Positions 7,601-12,006 of a stretch of DNA of 12,006 nucleotides are shown here, in pieces (positions within the stretch are counted from its first letter, which is position 1; the number at the start of each line of letters is the position of its first letter). The notes under the pieces are model-generated. The model searched no databases and had not been told where the DNA came from. It worked only from the letters and a program-made list of their open reading frames with translations. Source of the DNA: Sulfurovum sp. (GTDB lineage: Bacteria; Campylobacterota; Campylobacteria; Campylobacterales; Sulfurovaceae); contig JALTYW010000156.1 in NCBI GenBank assembly GCA_027046415.1, forward strand, positions 1 to 12,006. The letters are read 5' to 3'. Both the position numbers and the translations under genes were made by a program.

Positions 7601-8382
7601 AGGATATTGCCGATATAAGCCGTACCGATTTAGACAATGAATATGTTGAAAATATGGCCGTCTTTTTGCAGTCACTCGACAGTGATGGCAATCCTGACAA
7701 CGGTATTGATATTGATACAACGGTACATATGGCATTTGAGGATGAAGCCATAGACCTTTCTGCACTATCAGATGAGGATCTTGCTACTGTGGTTGAAGAA
7801 GCCGGGTATGATGTGGTAGACAAAGAGAGTGCCATGGAGCATGTTGGGAATATGCTTGAGACCTATGGTGGTGTAAAGGATGATACCTCAGCTGAGCATG
7901 CAAATGATGAGGGTTCGGTATTGGAAGATCCAAATGCAGACAACAGTACAGACGGTAATCAGAGTGATGTGCAAGAGGAGGATGTTTCCCAACAAGAGAC
8001 ATCAGATAAGAGTGTAGATATGGATAATACGCTTGATGATGCGCAAACTGAAGATGAAGTGCTGACAGACAGTGAAACATCTCCTGCATTCACCGATAGT
8101 GAGGGATCTGATCAGGAGAATACACCTGAAAGCAACAGTGCACTAGCTGAGAGTGACGACAGTGATACTAATGGGACTCCGGATACACTACAGCTTGATG
8201 ATATTATCAGCAATGAAGAGAACCAGGAGAGTGTCGATAACATGCTGCCTCCGGCTTCGGATATCCCGGAAAATATTGATAGCAGTGAAGGGACGGTAGA
8301 TACCGTTCAGACAGACAGTACGGCTGCTTATGATCCGACAGTTGTTATAACAGTAGACGACCAGATATCAGAAGCGGCTTAG
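4666..8382 (+). CDS. Retention-module LapA-like adhesin with cadherin-like and LamG domains
   Basis: Complete, 1,238 aa, no N-terminal Sec signal, as expected for type I secretion. Residues 1-75 fit the LapA-type retention module: GYLKELSK, FAKDAEG, LRGLQAGDPVYEGETI. In that family this part folds in the periplasm and holds the protein in the outer-membrane TolC-like pore until LapG cuts it. I see no di-alanine LapG site downstream of it. Residues 145-190 are a Pro/Ser linker with PPSE repeats. Then come a He_PIG-like domain (196-275, LPAGLSIDAATGIISG), a bacterial cadherin-like/VCBS-type domain (276-388, VNDSASTPEDT...DPDGD), a LamG-like domain (398-612), a cadherin-like domain (620-700), a second LamG/concanavalin-like domain (705-915, VLDGVDDYLDF, NQWHHVAIT, KIYLDG, GEIDGFRLYN), the module shared with the upstream protein (920-1068), an acidic tail and a conserved C-terminus. 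Likely role: surface attachment or biofilm; the LamG units could bind sugars. The secretion genes are not nearby. Confidence 0.85.
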   Translation: MKRIVGYLKELSKICFAKDAEGHLRGLQAGDPVYEGETIVDENGNIVLDALRTVTEGKVDKHLLETDIEGKLHDLDNDKNSRQMQHESHYPKSSTSTDMFEPEPEEEVRAEATLLNDIFTQEERTLFNENHILADVEENEEGNNTSPPSEINPPSEPDVPVSPSEPVVPIPPSNEQPEDINHAPRVDTPIPNQSDNDADTINLDVSGNFSDIDGDTLSFSASGLPAGLSIDAATGIISGTIDNSASQSGPYSVTVTVSDGNGGTVSDTFNWAVANPAPTAVNDSASTPEDTAITTGNVLTNDSDPDGDALSVTQFVVNGTTYTEGTTANLTEGDLTINSDGSYTFNPAANYNGTVPTATYTISDGEGGTDTADLVITVTPVNDAPVIDQVTLRQPARESLIFWNNMDEAASDKSDLAQNGHTATEVGTSTIYTIADDDAINTGTYDQKTIAASFTTGSVSASDPFQVIYEQGGAWNGYSISVKGDHIYASVWGESYSTIDPDYAIVDLGQISANTDYNVVMVHDGTAANGGTLIAYLDGVQNPDVKTGVGQMRSHSGDVGIDGYKNDTIDPTNPTANVRGDGGQFQGTVHEVMSWNSAQSSTVNEIINYFNANNDTTTKLEARLSGTIELFDVDASDVEDGTALTYTLQNDFGGLFSVDASSGVVSVNADELFQSNTYTLNVEAVDSDGATASTALTVDVKGSEVVHLDMNGQVNDIADSGTVVDNGQLHNGASVSNGDTLVLDGVDDYLDFANSADINQGTHLERSVALWFKTADSSGTQYVYAEGGGIRSLQIYTENGILKAKGYNDPDSENGWKAANATVLNTNINVADNQWHHVAITTAGDPNDPLHGLDANGFKIYLDGTLQASGTGGAIYGHDNAHIGSYYNGTQTFDGEIDGFRLYNDELTAAQIQELNSATVIDGIVSGLYYETAYGLSGFTDDDGSFAYRKGDTVTFKVGDVTIGSVNVDDIDDGKIFLQDIADISRTDLDNEYVENMAVFLQSLDSDGNPDNGIDIDTTVHMAFEDEAIDLSALSDEDLATVVEEAGYDVVDKESAMEHVGNMLETYGGVKDDTSAEHANDEGSVLEDPNADNSTDGNQSDVQEEDVSQQETSDKSVDMDNTLDDAQTEDEVLTDSETSPAFTDSEGSDQENTPESNSALAESDDSDTNGTPDTLQLDDIISNEENQESVDNMLPPASDIPENIDSSEGTVDTVQTDSTAAYDPTVVITVDDQISEAA
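5281..5830 (+). other. GC-rich mosaic segment inside the second adhesin gene
   Basis: Hand counts of GC per 60 bases: 38 at 5281-5340, 36 at 5461-5520 and 32 at 5701-5760, against 22 at 4681-4740 and 26 at 6061-6120. The segment corresponds to the He_PIG-like plus cadherin-like domains (about residues 206-388), so the composition change coincides with domain borders. This suggests that the two-domain cassette came from another gene or lineage. Confidence 0.6.
7423..7869 (+). repeat. C-terminal module shared by both adhesins, copy B
   Basis: Begins VIDGIVSGLYYET and continues with YGLSGFT, GDTVTFKVG, IGSV, KIFLQDIADI, LQSLDSDGNPDNGIDID and ends near MEHVGNMLETY. It is colinear with copy A at 2895-3335. 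The DSDGNPDNGIDID stretch looks like a Ca-binding loop (alternating Asp/Asn oxygens). In both proteins an acidic low-complexity stretch lies further on toward the C-terminus. Confidence 0.8.
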
Positions 8383-8395
8383 AACTCGAAGCCGC
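8374..8395. promoter_or_regulatory. Perfect 7-bp inverted repeat spanning two convergent stop codons
   Basis: GCGGCTT (8374-8380) and AAGCCGC (8389-8395) are exact inverted copies separated by 8 nt. The TAG of the second adhesin (8380-8382) and the TAA of the 65-aa gene on the other strand (8379-8381) both fall at the left arm and loop. No T-run follows on either strand, so it is not a standard intrinsic terminator. It could still act as a bidirectional 3'-end hairpin. Confidence 0.45.
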
Positions 8396-8576
8396 CACCG
8401 GTACCTTTGTTCATGCTGTCGTAGACTGCTTTGACATAGGCATCGCGCAGTTCACACTCCAGAAACTTCTCACACTTTGAGCAGCTTTGCAACTGATGCT
8501 CTTGTTGGCACTTCTGAAGCTCTTCGGTTTTTAGACGCAGGGCAATCTGCCACTGATCCAGTACCTCTTCAGCCAT
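8379..8576 (-). CDS. Small four-cysteine conserved hypothetical protein
   Basis: 65 aa, acidic in the first half and helical in prediction by eye. Cys at 23, 32, 35 and 41 give a CxxC (CSKC) plus two flanking Cys, suggesting a metal or Fe-S site. The C-terminus is RDAYVKAVYDSMNKG followed by GGGFEF, a striking, probably conserved ending. I do not know its function. Its ATG overlaps the TGA of fbp (TGATG on the - strand), so translation is probably coupled. A short AAGG lies 3 nt upstream. From memory the equivalent small protein sits just after fbp in Campylobacter (Cj0839c). Its stop codon overlaps that of the second adhesin gene, tail to tail. Confidence 0.8.
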   Translation of the reverse strand: MAEEVLDQWQIALRLKTEELQKCQQEHQLQSCSKCEKFLECELRDAYVKAVYDSMNKGTGGGFEF

Positions 8577-9430
8577 CAGCCTTTTACCCCATAGGCAGCT
8601 TTGAGCTTCTCTATCTCATAGTTTGAACCGAAGAAACATGGGCTGGTGTCATGCGGATGGGATGGTACCAGTTCCATCAGACGTTTTCCTTTGTTATCGA
8701 TAGCCTGACCGCCTGCCTGTTCGTAGATGAACGCAAATGGGATCACCTCGAAGAGCTGTCTGAGTTTGCCATGTGGTTTGTCTGAAGTTCCGGGGTAGGA
8801 GAAGATGCCGCCGCCTTTAAGAAGGATCTGGTGCAGGTCTGGCACCATGCCGCCGGAGTAGCGTAGACGGTACCCTTCGGCAAAGAGGTCATCGACAAAA
8901 CTTTTGTGGTAGTCGCACCAGTGCTGCTGTGTACCTCCCGGCGCATTGAGTTTGCCTTTTTCCTGAAGGACTACCTCTTTGCAGACAAGATTGAAAAAGC
9001 CCTCCTGTGCACGGTAGTGTTTAGGACGTTCACCTTTGACCGCACGCATGATCTCGATGCGCGGGCCGTAGACCACATACGCCGAAGCAACAAGGTTTTC
9101 TCCTTTGAGTTCTCCTTCATAGATACCAAAGATGGAACCGACAGAGAGGTTGACATCGGCAAGGCTGGAGCCGTCGAGCGGATCGTAGCAGATGGTATAT
9201 TTGCCATCTTCGTGCAGCAGCAGTTCTCCCTCTTTCTCTTCACTAACAAGTGATTTGACCAGCGGTACATGTTTGAATGCCTCTTCGATGATGTAGTCGC
9301 TTTTGACATCGAGTTTGAGCTGGTCTTCCCCAGAGGAGTTTTCGGTATCGCAGTAGCCGAGGTCTTCTGTTTTGATGGCATGATCTATCTTGAGTGCACA
9401 CTGTTCAATGGTTTCAAATATGGTCAGCAT
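8576..9430 (-). CDS. fbp: Fructose-1,6-bisphosphatase class I
   Basis: Hydrolyses fructose 1,6-bisphosphate to fructose 6-phosphate and phosphate; a cytoplasmic gluconeogenic enzyme, needed by an autotroph or amino-acid user to make hexoses. The 284-aa protein shows SEE at 63-65, the metal/phosphate motif DPLDGSS at 83-89 followed by DVN-x-SVG-x-[26 protein letters not shown] at 191-210, and the signature [21 protein letters not shown] at 221-241. It is shorter than the E. coli enzyme (about 330 aa), which is usual for this phylum. The ATG at 9430 has AAGGAA upstream at good spacing. It lies 15 nt after mobB and overlaps the 65-aa gene by one base, so it is the middle gene of an operon. Confidence 0.95.
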   Translation of the reverse strand: MLTIFETIEQCALKIDHAIKTEDLGYCDTENSSGEDQLKLDVKSDYIIEEAFKHVPLVKSLVSEEKEGELLLHEDGKYTICYDPLDGSSLADVNLSVGSIFGIYEGELKGENLVASAYVVYGPRIEIMRAVKGERPKHYRAQEGFFNLVCKEVVLQEKGKLNAPGGTQQHWCDYHKSFVDDLFAEGYRLRYSGGMVPDLHQILLKGGGIFSYPGTSDKPHGKLRQLFEVIPFAFIYEQAGGQAIDNKGKRLMELVPSHPHDTSPCFFGSNYEIEKLKAAYGVKG

Positions 9431-9445
9431 TCTGTTTCCTTCTGT

Positions 9446-9943
9446 TTATATGGCTTTAGCATGGGTATCGATCCATGCGAGTATGGCATTGGTATCATTG
9501 AGATCGAGGATGTCAATCGTCTCAGGGATGGTATAGTCAGAAAGATTGATACTTTCATCGATTGCAATCGCCTCTGAGCAGGGGAAATAGCTTTCGTCTA
9601 TTTCGTTTCTAAATATGGCAATGCGCGGAAGCGGTAGGGTTTTAAGCCCCTCAACGAGCAAAATATCGAAATCATTTACCATACTGACAATCTCATCGAG
9701 CCGCTTCTCCCTGTGGGAGAAGTAGGTGGTACGGGTAGGGGAGGTAACGACCACTTCGGCACCTGTCTGGAAAAAACGGTAACTGTCTTTGCCTTCTACG
9801 TCGAAGTTCGCTTTGTTTTTGGGGTCATTCTTGATGATGGCAACTTTCCGGGTTGAGACAAGGGCTTTGGCAACCTTTTCGACCAGTGTGGTCTTCCCGC
9901 TTCCAGACGGCCCTGTAAATGCAACAGCAACTCTTGTTCTCAC
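9446..9943 (-). CDS. mobB: Molybdopterin-guanine dinucleotide biosynthesis protein MobB
   Basis: A GTP-binding P-loop protein that helps MobA attach GMP to molybdopterin for molybdo-enzymes such as formate dehydrogenase or nitrate reductase. The 165-aa protein has Walker A GPSGSGKT at 11-18, the family segment FDVEGKDSYRFFQTGAEVV at 47-65, and a Walker-B-like DILLVEGLK at 93-101 followed by PRIAIFR. In the position of the usual His-rich KH-x-HH segment it reads KNDPKNK (38-44). The start is GTG: there is an in-frame TAA 10 codons upstream and no ATG between, with AAGGA about 9 nt ahead. It heads the mobB-fbp-65aa operon and diverges from the lipoprotein gene. The pairing with fbp is a matter of position, not pathway. 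Confidence 0.93.
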   Translation of the reverse strand: MRTRVAVAFTGPSGSGKTTLVEKVAKALVSTRKVAIIKNDPKNKANFDVEGKDSYRFFQTGAEVVVTSPTRTTYFSHREKRLDEIVSMVNDFDILLVEGLKTLPLPRIAIFRNEIDESYFPCSEAIAIDESINLSDYTIPETIDILDLNDTNAILAWIDTHAKAI

Positions 9944-9972
9944 GTGCTTAGATCCTTGGTTTGTAATACGGG

Positions 9973-9978
9973 ATTATA
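9973..9978 (-). promoter_or_regulatory. -10 box of the mobB-fbp operon
   Basis: On the - strand this reads TATAAT, about 30 nt before the mobB GTG, giving a leader of roughly 20-25 nt. No convincing -35 is seen. It lies within the 93-bp divergent region and its upstream contact zone overlaps the opposite promoter at 10000-10008. Confidence 0.5.
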
Positions 9979-9999
9979 CATCAACCTTTATTGAAACTA

Positions 10000-10008
10000 T
10001 GTTAAAAT
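10000..10008 (+). promoter_or_regulatory. Extended -10 promoter of the lipoprotein gene
   Basis: TGTTAAAAT is a TGn plus TAAAAT hexamer (one mismatch from TATAAT) about 25 nt before the start codon, so the leader is short. The -10 boxes of the two divergent promoters are only 24 nt apart, so the two polymerases would compete for this site. Confidence 0.45.
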
Positions 10009-10021
10009 CAGCAAACTATAC

Positions 10022-10029
10022 AAGGGGGG
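10022..10029 (+). promoter_or_regulatory. G-rich ribosome binding site of the lipoprotein gene
   Basis: AAGGGGGG precedes two consecutive ATG codons (10034 and 10037). Measured from the end of the G run the gaps are 4 and 7 nt; measured from an AAGGGG core they are 6 and 9 nt. It does not decide clearly between the two starts. The run of six G sits exactly in the ribosome binding site. Confidence 0.6.
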
Positions 10030-10033
10030 ATGC

Positions 10034-10624
10034 ATGATGAGTAGAACACTATTGAGTATTACAGCGATCGTTCTCCTTGGGGGATGTACATCTCCTGAAC
10101 GTGTCAAACTTCTTAACACCTATGAAAAAGAGAAAACCTACCATAAACGTCTTATCAAAACAGAAAAAGTACAGCTATATGAGGGCAATCTGACCAAAGT
10201 GACCTTAACAGCCACCTATTTGAACAGAAACAGCAGAGCAAAAGAGGGAGAAGAAGACAGCTTTTTAAATTATATCAATCCGTTTGAAATTTTTGAGGAC
10301 AAAGAGGAAAAGACTCCCAAAGAAGATGAACGTTTTATCGTTGGTATCTATGTTGATGATGAGAATATAGGAAGTGAGGGGTTTTATGATTTTAATCTGA
10401 CATTAAACAATGAAGAACCCAAAGAGATAAAACCGCTTTCAGCAGACGATTCCAGACTGAAAGATATTTCATTTGTCTCTGAATGGAGTCAATTTTTTCT
10501 TGTCACTTTCCCGCATATTGGTTCCAATAGGCTGAAAATGGTCTTTGAGAGTGAACAGTATGGTAAAGGGACACTCAGATTTGCCAAAAGAGCTAAATAT
10601 GTCTATACCAAGCGGGCTTTTTAA
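10034..10624 (+). CDS. Putative outer-membrane lipoprotein
   Basis: 196 aa (195 if the second ATG is used). A signal peptide with a short basic start (MMSRT), hydrophobic core and lipobox LGGC gives Cys18 as the lipidated residue. The next residue is Thr, not Asp, so sorting to the outer membrane is likely by E. coli rules. The mature part is soluble, charged and beta-rich by eye, with a Glu/Lys-rich stretch near 71-97. I recognise no enzyme motif. From memory Campylobacter has a lipoprotein gene (Cj0842) at this same place between mobB and the transglycosylase gene. It stands alone on the + strand, diverging from mobB and ending 10 nt from the end of the convergent transglycosylase gene. Function unknown; a role in the cell envelope is inference from location. 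Confidence 0.85.
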   Translation: MMSRTLLSITAIVLLGGCTSPERVKLLNTYEKEKTYHKRLIKTEKVQLYEGNLTKVTLTATYLNRNSRAKEGEEDSFLNYINPFEIFEDKEEKTPKEDERFIVGIYVDDENIGSEGFYDFNLTLNNEEPKEIKPLSADDSRLKDISFVSEWSQFFLVTFPHIGSNRLKMVFESEQYGKGTLRFAKRAKYVYTKRAF

Positions 10625-10634
10625 CCACCCTTAG

Positions 10635-11933
10635 CTATTTTCTAAAGCGATCTGTCTGATAGGGATCTGTCAGTGTTTTGATGAATGGCAGCAGCCGCAT
10701 TGGTTTGCCAAGCATATTCATATAGATCACATAGTTTGTCATGACACGTTTCCCATACTCTCTTGCCTGTGCGTTCTTCATTTTTTCCATACTCAGATAG
10801 GGTTCGAATGGTCCCGGTCTGAAATTGCCTTTTTTACGGATAAGCCGTTTGGTAAAACCTATACCTCCGTTATATGCATAGGCAATAAATAGCGGATGGT
10901 AAAGATATCTGGTTAGGTAGTCAAGATGTATATTGGCATACTCTATGGCTTTGTGCGGATCAAAGATATCATCATAGTCTATGGTTTCGCCTTTTTCTTT
11001 GGCAATGTGGTCTATGAGAAAGGGCATAAACTGCATCATGCCAAGAGCAAAGGAACGAGAGATGGCTGCAGGAATGAACCGGCTCTCCTGCCTTGCAATG
11101 GCGTAGATAAGCGCCTGTCTCTCTATGGGGTACGGAGACATAAAATCGCGATAGGGCATCGGGAAGTAGGATTTTGTATAGTTACAGGCACGTGCTTTGA
11201 TATAGGTATGCATACCGATGGTCTCTTCAGACTCGCAGTCATCAGCGAGATCTTCAAGGTCGGCATTTTCACTATATATCTTCGCTTTCATCTTAGCCCA
11301 GTCTATTGGGTCTGTCGCGTCGATCCCCCAGATACTGCTTTTATCTATTTTGGGGGATACAATGGTTTTTGGGTATTTGTCATGAGTAATATCTGAAGCA
11401 AGCAGACGGTACATATTGATGTGACCGCTTTGTTCTTTCATCACTTCAAGATGATGTTTGTTTTTTGTCACGAGATAGAGCCAAAAGAGACATTTGTCCT
11501 TCTCCCAGCGTTCGTTGTAAATACGATATGCAGCATTGAAAAACTCTGCTGCACGTTTGAGCTGTCCACGCTGTACGTGGGCGATCCCTTTTTTGAATGC
11601 GAAGTTTCCCTGTGCACGGTTCTCCCACTTTTTTGCTTCACTCAAATAGTATTTGGGCATGGTGGGTTTAATGTTCGGATAGGTACCGGTCTTTTTTCGG
11701 TAAGCCTCTTTGAGCTTTTTGTTCAGGTGGCTCACTTCACGGATAATCGAACGTGCTTGTGTTTTATTGGTGCTTTGCTGTCTTAGAAAACGCCAGATGT
11801 AGTAGTCTTTTTCAAGACTCAAGGGCATATGGTGTATTTCCGAATAGCTAAAGGTCTTTGCTTCGAGTGTCTGCAAAAAAGGGATGCAGACCAGAAGCAG
11901 AAGATGCAGAACACGTAGAGGGAGTCGGATCAT
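10635..11933 (-). CDS. slt: Periplasmic soluble lytic transglycosylase (Slt family)
   Basis: Cleaves the MurNAc-GlcNAc bond of peptidoglycan to form 1,6-anhydroMurNAc, for wall turnover or insertion of envelope machines. The 432-aa protein has a Sec signal (hydrophobic residues 8-20, cleavage probable after LEA at 25), so it is periplasmic. A helical N-terminal region follows (solenoid-like, alpha-helical repeats near 95-250), then the catalytic SLT domain: RQESRF with catalytic Glu283, SFALGMMQFMP at 294-304, AYNGG at 353-357, and the late REYGKRVMTNYVIYMNMLG motif. It is shorter than E. coli Slt70 (about 645 aa), as usual in this phylum. Cys233 and Cys250 could form a disulfide. The ATG at 11933 follows the YggT-like stop by 3 nt, with only a weak GGGA ahead, so it is likely co-transcribed and coupled. 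C. jejuni has an slt gene in the same setting (Cj0843c, from memory). Confidence 0.92.
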   Translation of the reverse strand: MIRLPLRVLHLLLLVCIPFLQTLEAKTFSYSEIHHMPLSLEKDYYIWRFLRQQSTNKTQARSIIREVSHLNKKLKEAYRKKTGTYPNIKPTMPKYYLSEAKKWENRAQGNFAFKKGIAHVQRGQLKRAAEFFNAAYRIYNERWEKDKCLFWLYLVTKNKHHLEVMKEQSGHINMYRLLASDITHDKYPKTIVSPKIDKSSIWGIDATDPIDWAKMKAKIYSENADLEDLADDCESEETIGMHTYIKARACNYTKSYFPMPYRDFMSPYPIERQALIYAIARQESRFIPAAISRSFALGMMQFMPFLIDHIAKEKGETIDYDDIFDPHKAIEYANIHLDYLTRYLYHPLFIAYAYNGGIGFTKRLIRKKGNFRPGPFEPYLSMEKMKNAQAREYGKRVMTNYVIYMNMLGKPMRLLPFIKTLTDPYQTDRFRK

Positions 11934-11936
11934 AGC

Positions 11937-12006
11937 TTATCCCAGGAAAAGACGCATCATGAAAATGTCGATGAACTGCAACCCTAAAATGATGATGATA
12001 GGAGAG
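11937..12006 (-). CDS. YggT-family membrane protein, C-terminal end only
   Basis: Reading the - strand from 12005, 22 codons are open to the TAA at 11937-11939: SPIIIILG, then LQFIDIF, then MMRLFLG. The S-P-I-I start followed by a hydrophobic helix is how the last transmembrane segment of YggT proteins usually looks (DLSPII...). The rest lies beyond the window. It is 3 nt ahead of the transglycosylase gene. C. jejuni has an integral membrane protein gene (Cj0844c, from memory) at the same place, which supports the call; the visible part alone is too short to be certain. Confidence 0.6.
   Translation of the reverse strand, partial: SPIIIILGLQFIDIFMMRLFLG

Noticed and set aside
8906..9577. Open frames on the + strand opposite fbp and mobB
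   Set aside because: fbp and mobB on the - strand carry clear family motifs over their whole length; the opposite frames resemble nothing.
10024..10029. G6 tract as a phase-variation switch
   Set aside because: Campylobacter-type switches usually need longer G runs; six G within a strong ribosome binding site is explained by ribosome pairing.
10565..10640. Terminator between the convergent lipoprotein and transglycosylase genes
   Set aside because: Only 4-bp stems (for example AAGC/GCTT with a 2-nt loop before T5) can be formed; too weak to report as a feature.

Overview
The window looks like chromosome of a Campylobacterota (epsilonproteobacterial) bacterium. A marine or sediment Sulfurovum/Sulfurimonas-type organism is my best guess. 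The evidence is gene content and order: the right-hand block (65-aa Cys protein, fbp, mobB, a divergent lipoprotein, a lytic transglycosylase, a YggT-like protein) has, as far as I remember, the same order as Cj0839c-Cj0844c of Campylobacter jejuni. The moderate GC content and the giant secreted adhesins fit a free-living member better than a host-associated one. The genus is inference.

Left two thirds (1-8382): two very large surface or secreted protein genes in tandem on the + strand. The first is cut by the left edge of the window; about 1,487 residues are visible. It is a chain of Ig/cadherin-like beta domains, two copies of an 'IDLT...EDV...GDSVDL' module, a VCBS-like domain and a long Asp/Glu/Ser/Thr tail. 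The second is complete (1,238 aa), has its own promoter, and begins with what looks like a LapA-type retention module (outer-membrane anchoring plug). A Pro-rich linker follows, then a He_PIG-like domain, cadherin-like domains, two LamG/concanavalin-like domains and an acidic tail. The two proteins share a C-terminal module of about 148 residues and a nearly identical last 20 residues, so they are paralogous at their C-terminal ends and probably use the same type I secretion apparatus, which is not in this window.

Right third (8379-12006): conserved housekeeping genes. On the - strand, mobB (molybdenum cofactor), fbp (fructose-1,6-bisphosphatase, class I) and a 65-aa four-Cys protein form a tight operon. 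It runs head-on into the second adhesin gene, with the two stop codons overlapping inside a perfect 7-bp inverted repeat. A lipoprotein gene diverges from mobB and converges on a periplasmic lytic transglycosylase gene, which lies 3 nt downstream of the end of a YggT-family gene cut by the right edge.

The most interesting material is the adhesin pair: a retention module with no recognisable di-alanine LapG protease site, a shared C-terminal cassette, a GC-rich mosaic segment inside the second gene, and their position at the end of an otherwise conserved block. I see no RNA genes, insertion sequences, CRISPR arrays or attachment sites.
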